DNA of 14,381 nt from NCBI GenBank assembly GCA_002422845.1, contig DITM01000027.1, forward strand, positions 17,526 to 31,906, given 5' to 3'. Made by a program: the position numbers and the translations under genes. Each line of letters starts with the position of its first letter. The first letter of the stretch is position 1. This DNA is from Candidatus Paracaedibacteraceae bacterium UBA6184 (GTDB taxonomy: Bacteria; Pseudomonadota; Alphaproteobacteria; UBA6184). Below the pieces are notes generated by a model that worked only from the letters and a program-made list of their open reading frames with translations, did no database searches and was not told where the DNA came from. Of this stretch, positions 7,013 through 14,374 are shown in pieces.

Positions 7013-7926
7013 CCCACGTTATAAGCTTTTTTGTTGTTGTATTTATTAGCTTAATATCGGCACATGCTGCGAAGATAGAATTAAAAGACAGCCACGAAGT
7101 ATATAAAGAGTTTTTAATGCTGTCTGATTTTTTTGCTGGGGTTGACCCAGAAAAAGACCAAGATATTTTAGAGGCTCCCAATAAAGGCGAGTCTAAGCAT
7201 TATGCCCATGAATGGGTGCGACAGTTGGCTCAGAATTTTGGATTAAGTTGGGCTCCGAAACATTACAACGGGATAACCCTAGCGCGCCAAGACGGCTTCT
7301 TAACCAAAGTAAACGCACAGGATATCGTGCGCGAATATTTGGTTCAAAATCATCCAGAAAAAATATCTGATGGGGTTGATGTCTCGATAGATGCGTCGTC
7401 ACAATACCTATTATTAAAAGGTGCTGCGGAGCCAAAATTAACAAACTTTTCTTGGTCGGATGATCAAAAGTTCTTGGTGACCTTTGATATCGGCGGACAA
7501 GAGAAAAAAGTGCGAGGGTGTGTGTCGACAATGGTTTCAATTCCTGTTCTAAACAAACAGCTAGATTCAGGTGCGATTATCGAAAAAGAAGATTTGGAAT
7601 TTAGAGATTTTCCATCTCATAAAGTTACTAAGTCTATGATTCAAGATGAGAAAGAGCTGGTCGGCAAAACATTAAGACGCAGGTCGGTGAAGGCTGGCGA
7701 CATGTTAAGTGCACATGACGTAATCAGCCCCATCATCATTAAGCGCGGAGATCTGGTGACAATGAGGGTTGAAACACAAACTGTTGTCATTTCGGCCCGA
7801 GGAAAAGCACAGGGAAGCGCCGCTGTTGGGCAGTCTGTTCAAATCATGAATTTAGAAAGCAAGCGGTTGATCGAGGGGATTGTTAAAGATTCTCAAACGG
7901 TCATCATTCCGGTTGCCGGACATTAG
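7009..7926 (+). CDS. flgA: Flagellar P-ring formation chaperone FlgA
   Basis: 305 aa. FlgA is a periplasmic chaperone that assists assembly of FlgI into the P ring. Residues 1-21 are a signal peptide (hydrophobic FFVVVFISLIS, cleavage near AHA|A). The C-terminal SAF-type domain is clear: IPVLNKQLDSGAIIEKEDLE (178-197), VGKTLRRRSVKAGDML (218-233) and IKRGDLVTM (244-252), followed by SARGKAQGSAAVGQSVQIMN. The N-terminal half is poorly conserved, as is typical. The start overlaps the flgG stop (ATGA), with AAGGA 7 nt upstream. flgH follows directly, its ribosome-binding site overlapping the flgA stop. flgI, the client of FlgA, is not in this window. Confidence 0.92.
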   Translation: MTHVISFFVVVFISLISAHAAKIELKDSHEVYKEFLMLSDFFAGVDPEKDQDILEAPNKGESKHYAHEWVRQLAQNFGLSWAPKHYNGITLARQDGFLTKVNAQDIVREYLVQNHPEKISDGVDVSIDASSQYLLLKGAAEPKLTNFSWSDDQKFLVTFDIGGQEKKVRGCVSTMVSIPVLNKQLDSGAIIEKEDLEFRDFPSHKVTKSMIQDEKELVGKTLRRRSVKAGDMLSAHDVISPIIIKRGDLVTMRVETQTVVISARGKAQGSAAVGQSVQIMNLESKRLIEGIVKDSQTVIIPVAGH

Positions 7927-7936
7927 GAGATATCAG

Positions 7937-8668
7937 ATGCGAAATATATTAATCTTAACAGCGATAACAGGCCTGCTTTCGGGGTGTTCGGGCGTTGGTG
8001 AATTAAAAACAGCGGTTGTTGGAACGAACTTATCAGAGATTGGAAGCATTAAAGATCCAGATGAGGCGCCCGTAAAAACGCCGCTGCCTGAAGCAATTGT
8101 AGAACAGCCCAATCGAAATTCCTTGTGGCAACCAGGAGCAAGGTCTTTTTTCAAAGATCAGCGTGCATCCCGACCTGGTGATATTTTAACTGTCACGGTG
8201 AACATTAATGATTCTGCAAATATGAACAACGCAACCAAAAAAGAGCGAGCCTCTCAAAATAAGAATGCATTATCTAAATTAGCAGGGGCAGAAACCGGAC
8301 TGCATAAATATTTTCCAGGCATAACGCCATCCAGCGTCTTTGATACAAGCTCTACCCCATCGCATAGCGGTAAGGGGACGATTAACAGAGCGGAGCAAAT
8401 TAATTTAGAGGTCGCCGCAATGGTTGTGCAATTATTGCCTAACGGAAACTTGGTGATTAAGGGTGAGCAAGAAATATTGGTCAATAGCGAGTTGCGCCGC
8501 CTGCACGTTTCAGGTGTTATTTCAAAGGCTGATATTGACCCTGGAAATATTGTAAACAGTCGCAGAATCTCACAAGCCAGAATTTACTATGGTGGTGAAG
8601 GGGAAATTAACGATGTTCAAAACGATAAATGGGGCAACAAGTTAATTGAAGCGATAACGCCGTTCTAA
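7937..8668 (+). CDS. flgH: Flagellar L-ring lipoprotein FlgH
   Basis: 243 aa; forms the outer-membrane L ring around the rod. The N-terminus is a lipoprotein signal with lipobox LSGC and lipidated Cys17. The family block SLWQPGARSFFKDQRASRPG (62-81) is followed by DILTVTVNINDSA, and the C-terminal half has the expected GNLVIKGEQEILVNSE and SGVISKADIDPGNIVNSRRI runs. The start at 7937 is chosen because AGGAG (7925-7929) lies 7 nt upstream and the protein then begins with a proper lipoprotein signal. A longer in-frame reading from 7880 would lie inside flgA and bury the signal. It is the last gene of the flg operon. Confidence 0.95.
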   Translation: MRNILILTAITGLLSGCSGVGELKTAVVGTNLSEIGSIKDPDEAPVKTPLPEAIVEQPNRNSLWQPGARSFFKDQRASRPGDILTVTVNINDSANMNNATKKERASQNKNALSKLAGAETGLHKYFPGITPSSVFDTSSTPSHSGKGTINRAEQINLEVAAMVVQLLPNGNLVIKGEQEILVNSELRRLHVSGVISKADIDPGNIVNSRRISQARIYYGGEGEINDVQNDKWGNKLIEAITPF

Positions 8669-8674
8669 ATAAAA

Positions 8675-8695
8675 ACCCCACCAATTTAGTGGGGT
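8675..8695 (-). terminator. Terminator between convergent flgH and the hypothetical gene at 8716
   Basis: ACCCCAC (8675-8681) pairs with GTGGGGT (8689-8695) around a 7-nt loop. On the minus strand the stem is followed by TTTTATTTAG, giving a good U-tract, so it mainly ends the minus-strand gene. On the plus strand it follows the flgH stop by 6 nt but has only a weak U-tail, so it may act on both strands. Confidence 0.8.
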
Positions 8696-8715
8696 GATTA
8701 TTAGTTATCTATTGT

Positions 8716-9477
8716 CTACTGATCGCCGCGATGTGTTGTGTGGGGTTTTGCGGCTGAGGGGGGTAGCATAAAATCCCTCTCAACTTCTGCCATGATGTCT
8801 TCCCAAGAAACTGATCCTTCAAATATTGGGCTTCTGGGGGCTGCGGGTTTTTGTGGGCGAATGGTTGATGGCGCCATTAGGACGGTTTGCAAAGCGCCAG
8901 CCTTTGCATCATAGTGAATGCCGATAACCGTTCCTAAACAGCTTTGCTGAGCTTCTTTAAGTAGGCTTTCTTGAGTTCTTGGCGGGGTCGCATTTAAAGA
9001 AGATGTTGTATCTTCAACCGCAAACCTATTAGAAGGACGACCCCAAGCATTTCTACCGCCAAATCTTTTTTCAAGATCAAGCCTATCTTCAGCATTTAAG
9101 GTTCCTTTTTTTAAACCTTCTTTCTTATCGATATAATTATTTTTTTCGGCTTTAGCAAGTGTCAACGCAATCAGAATAGTTTCCAGCTTCTTGCTTTGTT
9201 GAGATAGTCCTGTGCCACGCACAATGTCTCCGCAGAGCTTTTTTAGATTGTTAGTTCTAATGTCTACGCCTTCTATGCACCGATCTAGTTCTGCACATAT
9301 CCTGATGAGCGGAGAGTGGTTGTTTGGCTCAATTTCAGCTAAAATTCTGCGATGAGTTTCCACCCGCACTGTTAGCCCGGCGGTGTCGTTGTTGTTTTCT
9401 GAAGTAAGCGCGGTTGCGCCGTTTGTAATGCCCAGCGTTACACCTATTGCCAGCAAATATTTTAGTTTGTTTTTCAT
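8716..9477 (-). CDS. Exported hypothetical protein with four cysteines
   Basis: 253 aa, family not recognised. Residues 1-23 are a signal peptide (KNKLK, then YLLAIGVTLGITNG, likely cleavage ATA|L). The mature protein has four cysteines (61, 67, 82, 180), which could form disulfides outside the cytoplasm. A helical charged middle (about 95-140) is followed by a Pro-, Ser- and Ala-rich low-complexity C-terminal quarter (about 200-253) containing SWEDIMAEVERDFM (224-237). A good ribosome-binding site (GGGAG, 6 nt before the ATG) supports the start, and a terminator follows the gene. It shares the small-exported-helical character of the pair at 2124-4084, but I see no convincing alignment with them. 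It lies alone between the flg and sdh operons, divergent from sdhC. Confidence 0.8.
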   Translation of the reverse strand: MKNKLKYLLAIGVTLGITNGATALTSENNNDTAGLTVRVETHRRILAEIEPNNHSPLIRICAELDRCIEGVDIRTNNLKKLCGDIVRGTGLSQQSKKLETILIALTLAKAEKNNYIDKKEGLKKGTLNAEDRLDLEKRFGGRNAWGRPSNRFAVEDTTSSLNATPPRTQESLLKEAQQSCLGTVIGIHYDAKAGALQTVLMAPSTIRPQKPAAPRSPIFEGSVSWEDIMAEVERDFMLPPSAAKPHTTHRGDQ

Positions 9478-9605
9478 AAAAGTCTCCCTGTTTTTTGTGT
9501 CACGATTTGTTTAATGGGGAGGTTTTTGCTTATTTCAAGAGACGGAGAGAATTAAAAAAGCATTTACTGAAAATTAACCAACGACAGGATAAAAATAATA
9601 GAGCA

Positions 9606-9625
9606 GGCTTTTCTTTGAAAAAGCC
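9606..9625 (+). other. Hairpin in the sdh operon leader
   Basis: GGCTTTT (9606-9612) pairs with AAAAGCC (9619-9625) around a 6-nt loop, 36 nt before the sdhC start. No U-tract follows on the plus strand. It could be a leader structure affecting stability or translation. The rest of the divergent spacer 9478-9661 is AT-rich and must contain promoters for both sdhC and the minus-strand gene, but no -35/-10 pair with good spacing could be assigned. Confidence 0.45.
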
Positions 9626-9661
9626 ATAGGATTGATTATAATAAATAAAAAGGTGTTAAAT

Positions 9662-10039
9662 ATGATTAGTCGGCCACTTTCACCGCATTTGCAAATTTAT
9701 AAGTTGCCATTGGCGGCTGTTATTTCTATTTCTCATAGAGTTATGGGTGCAGTCTTGTTTGTATCTGCAGTTGTTATTGCTCTGTTTTGTTTGGCGTGGT
9801 TTGCTCACATTAACCTTGGTTGGATTGCCAGCTTAATTTTTTCATGGTTGGGCAAAATAAAGGCAACCTGGCTGATTGTGGGGGTTGTTTTTTATGCCTT
9901 GGCCGAGGTTCGGTACATTATTTGGGGACTAAACCATGGCATAAGTCCGACATTCGTAAACACATCTAATATAGTAATAATAGCGACAACGTTTATCTTC
10001 AGTTTTGCGTGTTGGGCTAAGATGTGGGGCGGACTATGA
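9662..10039 (+). CDS. sdhC: Succinate dehydrogenase cytochrome b556 subunit SdhC, lacking the heme-ligand histidine
   Basis: 125 aa; one of two membrane anchors of respiratory complex II. RPLSPHLQIY (4-13) and SISHRVMG (22-29) are the family signatures, with three membrane helices at about 20-42, 66-87 and 102-122. Ser22 and Arg26 align with the E. coli quinone-site Ser27 and Arg31. The second helix, normally HxxxGIRHxxxD, reads YALAEVRYIIWG (78-89), so the E. coli heme-b ligand His84 is Tyr78 here and His91 is Tyr85. Start 9662 is preferred over the in-frame start at 9632, because AAGGTG lies 6 nt upstream and the protein then begins at the conserved block. The stop overlaps the sdhD start (ATGA). 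Confidence 0.93.
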   Translation: MISRPLSPHLQIYKLPLAAVISISHRVMGAVLFVSAVVIALFCLAWFAHINLGWIASLIFSWLGKIKATWLIVGVVFYALAEVRYIIWGLNHGISPTFVNTSNIVIIATTFIFSFACWAKMWGGL

Positions 10040-10350
10040 AATTAACTCTTAAAACATTAGATGCACATTTAATCATCAGAATATTGTGTTTGCCAGCGCT
10101 GGTGTTTGTCGGATGCCTTTTGATAAAAATGACCACAACTCTTGATGAGTTTATTAATTTTTTGCGCGCCTATAAGGGCGCGGGCGTCTTTTCGTTAATC
10201 GTGATTATGACGCATGCGACACAAGAATTGATAACAACGTTAGAAGACTATATTCCAAATCCAGCGACTCGAACAAAGGGAATAAAAATAGTAGTGTTTC
10301 TAAGTTTAATTTCTGTGGTAATCATAGGCCTTACGTTATGGCGGGTTTAA
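10036..10350 (+). CDS. sdhD: Succinate dehydrogenase membrane anchor subunit SdhD
   Basis: 104 aa; the second membrane anchor of complex II, with three hydrophobic helices (about 13-31, 47-68, 83-101). The second-helix pattern THATQELITTLEDY (59-72) aligns with the E. coli segment that holds heme ligand His71 and quinone-site Asp82-Tyr83, giving His60, Asp71 and Tyr72 here. The ATG at 10036 overlaps the sdhC stop as ATGA. A GTG 12 nt earlier is in frame but gives an N-terminus unlike the family and a longer overlap. sdhA starts 3 nt after the stop. Sequence is otherwise weakly conserved, as is usual for SdhD, so the call rests on helix pattern, key residues and operon position. Confidence 0.92.
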   Translation: MKLTLKTLDAHLIIRILCLPALVFVGCLLIKMTTTLDEFINFLRAYKGAGVFSLIVIMTHATQELITTLEDYIPNPATRTKGIKIVVFLSLISVVIIGLTLWRV

Positions 10351-10353
10351 GTT

Positions 10354-12141
10354 GTGAATGATTATAAAATAATAAAACATCAGTATGATGTTGTCGTCGT
10401 GGGTGCCGGTGGCGCTGGGTTAAGGGCGACTTTGGGAATGAGTGCCCAAGGTTTAAAAACAGCCTGTATCTCAAAAGTATTTCCAACCCGCAGCCATACG
10501 GTTGCGGCACAAGGCGGTGTTGGTGCTGCGCTTGGTAACATGGGCGATGGTGACAAGTGGGAATATCATTTTTACGATACTATCAAGGGCTCAGATTGGT
10601 TGGGTGACCAAGATGCTATCGAATATATGTGCAAGCATGCAAAAGAATCCGTGATTGAGCTGGAACACTTTGGGGTTCCATTTTCGCGCACAGAGGACGG
10701 TAAAATTTATCAACGTCCGTTTGGCGGGCATACAATTAATAAGGGTGAGTCGATGGCTCATCGTGCGTGTGCGGCCGCAGACAGAACGGGTCACGCAATT
10801 TTGCATACGCTGTATCAACAGTGTGTTCGTCATCAAGCAGAATTCTTTGTCGAATATATCGTTATTGATTTATTAAAAGACTCAGAAAACAATATCTGTG
10901 GTGTTCTTGCGTGGTGTTTAGACGACGGAACGATTCATGAATTTCAAGCTCATTTAGTGGTGATGGCGACCGGTGGATATGGTCGAGCCTTCTTTTCCTG
11001 CACATCTGCCCATACCTGTACTGGGGATGGAAACGGAATGGTTCTAAGGGCTGGCTTACCTCTTGAGGATATGGAGTTTATCCAGTTCCACCCAACTGGT
11101 ATTTATGGTGCCGGATGTTTAATTACAGAGGGGGCTCGCGGTGAAGGTGGTTATCTTACCAATGCTAAAGGTGAACGATTTATGGAGCGGTATGCTCCTG
11201 CTGCAAAAGACCTTGCCTCGCGAGATGTTGTAAGCCGTGCGATGACTCTTGAGATTTTAGAGGGGCGCGGTGTGGGCGAACATAAAGATCACATTTATTT
11301 GCACCTTGAACATATTGATGCGGATATTCTTCATGAAAGATTGCCGGGCATTTCCGAAACCGCAAAGGTTTTTGCGGGTGTGAATGTGACTCAGCAGCCA
11401 ATCCCTGTCTTGCCAACGGTTCATTATAACATGGGGGGAATTCCCACGAATTATCATGGAGAGGTTACAATTCCCAACGGTAAAAACGGAAAAAAAATCG
11501 TTCAGGGGTTGATGGCAATTGGTGAAGCTGCGTGTGTGTCGGTTCATGGAGCCAATCGTTTAGGAACAAATTCCTTGTTAGATTTAATTGTGTTTGGTCG
11601 GGCGGCGGCTATTCAAGCCGGCAAATTGATCCAACCAAACTCTCCACATAAAAAACTACCCGAAGATGTTTCGCAAGTTGCGTTAGATCGTTTTGATCGC
11701 ATTCGGAATGCCAGTGGTACCACGCCAACAGCAAAAGTATTATTGTCCCTACAAAAAAATATGCAAAATCATTGCGCTGTTTTTAGAACAGAATCAACCC
11801 TGCAAAAAGGAATTGATGAGCTGTCTGAGGTTAAGCAGTTGCGCCAAGATTTGAAAGTTACCGATCGTTCCTTGGTTTGGAATACCGATCTGGTAGAGGC
11901 GCTGGAGTTGGACAATCTGATGGTTCAGTCAGAGGTAACATTGCACTCAGCACTGGCACGCAAAGAAAGTCGCGGAGCCCATGCGCGAGACGATTTTCCA
12001 GATCGTGACGATAAAAACTGGATGCAACATACGTATGCATCAATAGAGGGCGGTAAGGTTAATTTGGAATATCGTGATGTTACATTAAAAACATTGTCGA
12101 CCGACGTAGATTCGTTACCGCCAGTTCGACGCGTGTATTAG
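10354..12141 (+). CDS. sdhA: Succinate dehydrogenase flavoprotein subunit SdhA
   Basis: 595 aa; the catalytic subunit that oxidises succinate to fumarate and passes electrons through FAD to SdhB. Visible features are the FAD-binding GAGGAG (17-22), RSHTVAAQGG with the covalent-FAD His48, FHPTG (His246), RGEGGYL (262-268), the catalytic Arg290 in ASRDVVSR, HYNMGG with His357, and GANRLGTNSLLDL (399-411, Arg402). The C-terminal block with SRGAHARDDFPDRDD is typical. The start is GTG at 10354, with no in-frame ATG before the FAD motif. GGCGGG 8 nt upstream is a plausible ribosome-binding site. All active-site residues are intact, so the enzyme should be functional. Confidence 0.98.
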   Translation: MNDYKIIKHQYDVVVVGAGGAGLRATLGMSAQGLKTACISKVFPTRSHTVAAQGGVGAALGNMGDGDKWEYHFYDTIKGSDWLGDQDAIEYMCKHAKESVIELEHFGVPFSRTEDGKIYQRPFGGHTINKGESMAHRACAAADRTGHAILHTLYQQCVRHQAEFFVEYIVIDLLKDSENNICGVLAWCLDDGTIHEFQAHLVVMATGGYGRAFFSCTSAHTCTGDGNGMVLRAGLPLEDMEFIQFHPTGIYGAGCLITEGARGEGGYLTNAKGERFMERYAPAAKDLASRDVVSRAMTLEILEGRGVGEHKDHIYLHLEHIDADILHERLPGISETAKVFAGVNVTQQPIPVLPTVHYNMGGIPTNYHGEVTIPNGKNGKKIVQGLMAIGEAACVSVHGANRLGTNSLLDLIVFGRAAAIQAGKLIQPNSPHKKLPEDVSQVALDRFDRIRNASGTTPTAKVLLSLQKNMQNHCAVFRTESTLQKGIDELSEVKQLRQDLKVTDRSLVWNTDLVEALELDNLMVQSEVTLHSALARKESRGAHARDDFPDRDDKNWMQHTYASIEGGKVNLEYRDVTLKTLSTDVDSLPPVRRVY

Positions 12142-12152
12142 GGAGTTATGAT

Positions 12153-12917
12153 ATGGCTGATTTTACATTACCGAAAAATTCTATTGTGAAAAAAGGTCAG
12201 CACTTTCCATGTGCGGCAAAAAATAAAAAAGCATTTCATATTTATCGATATGATCCAGACAAAGGCAGCAACCCAACCCTAGACACCTTTGAGGTTAATA
12301 TGGATACATGTGGTCCCATGGTGTTGGATGCGCTTATTAAGATAAAAGGTGAAGCAGATTCATCATTAGCCTTTCGAAGATCGTGTCGTGAGGGCGTGTG
12401 CGGTAGTTGCGCGATGAATATTGACGGACGAAATACGTTGGCTTGTTTAAAACCAATTAGTGAAGTTAAGGGCGATGTGATGATTTATCCCCTGCCTCAC
12501 TTGTCGGTGATCAAAGATCTGATTCCTGATTTAAAAGGCGCCTATGCACAATATTCATCGATAAAACCCTGGGTTCAAGAGAAAGATTTACCTAAAGATA
12601 CTGAGCGTTTACAGACCCCTAAAGATCGTGCAAAGATTGATGGATTGTGGGAATGTGTGTTGTGTTTTTCATGCTCTACAAGTTGCCCCAGTTATTGGTG
12701 GAATGGCGACACCTATTTAGGCCCCGCTGTTTTGCTGCAGGCCGCGCGATTTATTGAAGATAGTCGTGATACCATTACAGAAGAACGCTTAAGTGATTTA
12801 AACGATTCATTCAAGTTGTACCGCTGTCATACAATTATGAATTGCACAAACACTTGCCCTAAGGGGCTAAATCCTGCTAAAACTATCGCAGGTATTAAAT
12901 CAAAAATAAAGGGTTAA
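12153..12917 (+). CDS. sdhB: Succinate dehydrogenase iron-sulfur subunit SdhB
   Basis: 254 aa; carries electrons from SdhA to the quinone site. The [2Fe-2S] cysteines are C78, C83, C86 and C98 (CREGVCGSC...C). The [4Fe-4S] set is C168, C171, C174 and C235, and the [3Fe-4S] set is C178, C225 and C231, in the usual CxxCxxCxxxCP and CxxxxxCxxxCP blocks. SYWWN (180-184) includes the conserved tryptophan region near the quinone pocket. AGGGAG overlaps the sdhA stop and lies 7 nt before the ATG. Length is normal for alphaproteobacteria. All cluster ligands are present, which makes the missing SdhC heme ligand stand out as an isolated change. Confidence 0.98.
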   Translation: MADFTLPKNSIVKKGQHFPCAAKNKKAFHIYRYDPDKGSNPTLDTFEVNMDTCGPMVLDALIKIKGEADSSLAFRRSCREGVCGSCAMNIDGRNTLACLKPISEVKGDVMIYPLPHLSVIKDLIPDLKGAYAQYSSIKPWVQEKDLPKDTERLQTPKDRAKIDGLWECVLCFSCSTSCPSYWWNGDTYLGPAVLLQAARFIEDSRDTITEERLSDLNDSFKLYRCHTIMNCTNTCPKGLNPAKTIAGIKSKIKG

Positions 12918-12918
12918 G

Positions 12919-14205
12919 ATGTCGGTATTAATGTGCGTTCCGTTTGTGGGGTTAATTTTATCTATAGCCTTGCTTCCGTTGTTGACCCCAAAATTATGGC
13001 ATAAAAATTACGGCAAAATCTCTTTTGGTTGGTTGATTTTAGGGGCTTGGAGTATTGGTCATTTTCTTAGTCCAGAAACAGCTGTGCGTTCAATTTCACA
13101 TGCGGTGGTTGAAGAATACTTGCCGTTCATTTGTATCGTTTTTGCGTTGTATACGATCAGTGGTGGCTTGCGAGTTCACATACATGCAAACCCTACCCCA
13201 TTATTAAATACCGCACTACTTTTTCTAGGCGCGATATTTGCAAACTTAGTGGGTACTGCAGGTGCATCTATGATATTAATTCGTCCATTTTTAAAATTAA
13301 ACCACCATCGTTCGAATCGAACACACCAGGTGATTTTTTTCATTTTTGCTGTTTCAAACATAGGCGGACTTTTAACACCCCTGGGTGATCCACCTTTGTT
13401 TATGGGGTTTTTAAAAGGGATTGATTTCTTCTGGACGGCTCAACATTTGTGGGCGCCCTATGCGGTGACACTGGGTGTATTGTTGTCGATATTCTATATC
13501 GTTGATCGACGATTATGCGAAGTTGAATTGCGATCTCAGCCCGCTGATCATAAGATCAAGATTTCAATTGATGGAAAGATTCATTTTTTCTTGCTGTTGG
13601 GTGTGATCGCCCTGGTTTTGCAAAGTGGATTTTGGAAACCGGAAGAATACTTTCATATACTTGGGATAGAAGTCGGCAGACAAAATATGATGCGGGACGT
13701 GGGCATGGTGTTGCTGGCGGCGTTGTCGTTGTTAATGACGCCCATGAAAGTTCGCAGAGGGCATGAATTTCATTGGGAGCCGTTTATGGAGATCGCCAAA
13801 TTGTTCTTGGCTATCTTTATCACATTAATTCCTGTTCTGTGGGTAATGCAAGAGTTCGGATCGCACCTTACAGCACCGCTGACAACGACAGAATATTTCT
13901 GGTTGTCGGGTCTTCTGTCTGCGTTTTTGGATAATGCACCAACCTACCTGGTTTTCTTTAACCTTGCGGGTGGCGATCCATCGCAGTTGATGTTTGCAAA
14001 GGCAAGTATCTTAAGCGCAATTTCGTTGGGGTCGGTTTATATGGGAGCCTTAACATATATTGGAAATGCACCAAACTTTATGGTTGCAACGATTGCAAGA
14101 AACTATCAAATTCGCATGCCGTCATTCTTTGGCTATATGGCGTGGTCGTTTGCAATTCTGTTGCCAGTGTTTATTTTGATTAATTTGCTGTTTGTAAGCA
14201 ATTAA
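12919..14205 (+). CDS. Membrane transporter of the ion-transporter superfamily (CitMHS/NhaD-like; Na+/H+ antiporter or organic-acid carrier)
   Basis: 428 aa, with about 11 hydrophobic membrane segments from residue 5 to the C-terminus. Two pseudo-repeated motif pairs are typical of the superfamily: GTAGASMILIRP (112-123) with SNIGGLLTPLGDPP (146-159), and AFLDNAPTYLVF (335-346) with TYIGNAPNFMVA (379-390). Helix-breaking Asn and Pro residues like these line the ion and substrate path in such carriers. The closest family from memory is the bacterial putative citrate/sodium:proton antiporter group (CitMHS_2 type). The substrate cannot be settled from sequence. It starts 1 nt after the sdhB stop, with AAGGG upstream, so it belongs to the sdh transcription unit. 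That position suggests either dicarboxylate supply or export, or sodium handling tied to respiration. No clear terminator follows. Confidence 0.85.
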   Translation: MSVLMCVPFVGLILSIALLPLLTPKLWHKNYGKISFGWLILGAWSIGHFLSPETAVRSISHAVVEEYLPFICIVFALYTISGGLRVHIHANPTPLLNTALLFLGAIFANLVGTAGASMILIRPFLKLNHHRSNRTHQVIFFIFAVSNIGGLLTPLGDPPLFMGFLKGIDFFWTAQHLWAPYAVTLGVLLSIFYIVDRRLCEVELRSQPADHKIKISIDGKIHFFLLLGVIALVLQSGFWKPEEYFHILGIEVGRQNMMRDVGMVLLAALSLLMTPMKVRRGHEFHWEPFMEIAKLFLAIFITLIPVLWVMQEFGSHLTAPLTTTEYFWLSGLLSAFLDNAPTYLVFFNLAGGDPSQLMFAKASILSAISLGSVYMGALTYIGNAPNFMVATIARNYQIRMPSFFGYMAWSFAILLPVFILINLLFVSN

Positions 14206-14217
14206 GGTTTGTCAGAG

Positions 14218-14259
14218 ATGGATTTTTCAAAAACCCTCATCCCATTCATCATTTGTTAA
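14218..14259 (+). other. Possible 13-codon leader ORF (weak)
   Basis: ATG at 14218 opens a frame encoding MDFSKTLIPFIIC before TAA, starting 12 nt after the transporter stop. The only ribosome-binding candidate, AAGG, is 10 nt upstream and overlaps that stop. It precedes the competing hairpins at 14265-14336. It could be a leader peptide or chance; no run of a single amino acid points to an attenuation signal. Confidence 0.2.
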
Positions 14260-14264
14260 AGATT

Positions 14265-14336
14265 ATCTGATACGTTGAAAGTGGTAGGACTTTAGTAAAC
14301 TCAGATACCACTTTACGGTGGTTGCATCTGATACGT
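14265..14336. repeat. Direct repeats and two mutually exclusive stem-loops
   Basis: ATCTGATACGT occurs at 14265-14275 and again at 14326-14336. Between them AAAGTGGTA (14278-14286) can pair perfectly with TACCACTTT (14306-14314). Alternatively, TCAGAT-ACCAC (14301-14311) can pair with GTGGT (14318-14322) and ATCTGA (14326-14331), with a 3-nt bulge. The two structures share 14306-14311 and cannot form together. No coding sequence is recognised over 14206-14381 on either strand. Confidence 0.6.
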
Positions 14337-14360
14337 AAGACCGATTCTGGATATTCAGTA

Positions 14361-14374
14361 GCACAGCGCTGTGC
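14361..14374. repeat. Perfect 14-bp palindrome
   Basis: GCACAGCGCTGTGC is fully self-complementary. It could be an operator for a dimeric regulator of the next gene, or part of a structured RNA continuing beyond the window. Confidence 0.5.

Noticed and set aside
7880..7936. Upstream extension of flgH to 7880
   Set aside because: It lies inside the flgA reading frame and would place the lipoprotein signal internally. The ATG at 7937 has a proper ribosome-binding site.
8716..9477. Homology of this exported protein to the A/B pair
   Set aside because: The only resemblance is a signal peptide and a short AEVERD/AELEKD-like run near the C-terminus. That is too little for a family claim by eye.
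9563..9593. Promoter for the sdh operon (TTTACT ... GATAAA)
   Set aside because: The 19-nt spacing and weak hexamers in AT-rich sequence do not distinguish it from background.
9632..9661. Earlier in-frame sdhC start at 9632
   Set aside because: The added MIIINKKVLN lacks family similarity and a ribosome-binding site. The ATG at 9662 has AAGGTG at the right distance and begins at the conserved block.
14265..14336. CRISPR array or insertion-sequence end
   Set aside because: There are only two short repeats, with no regular spacing series, no transposase remnant and no target-site duplication.
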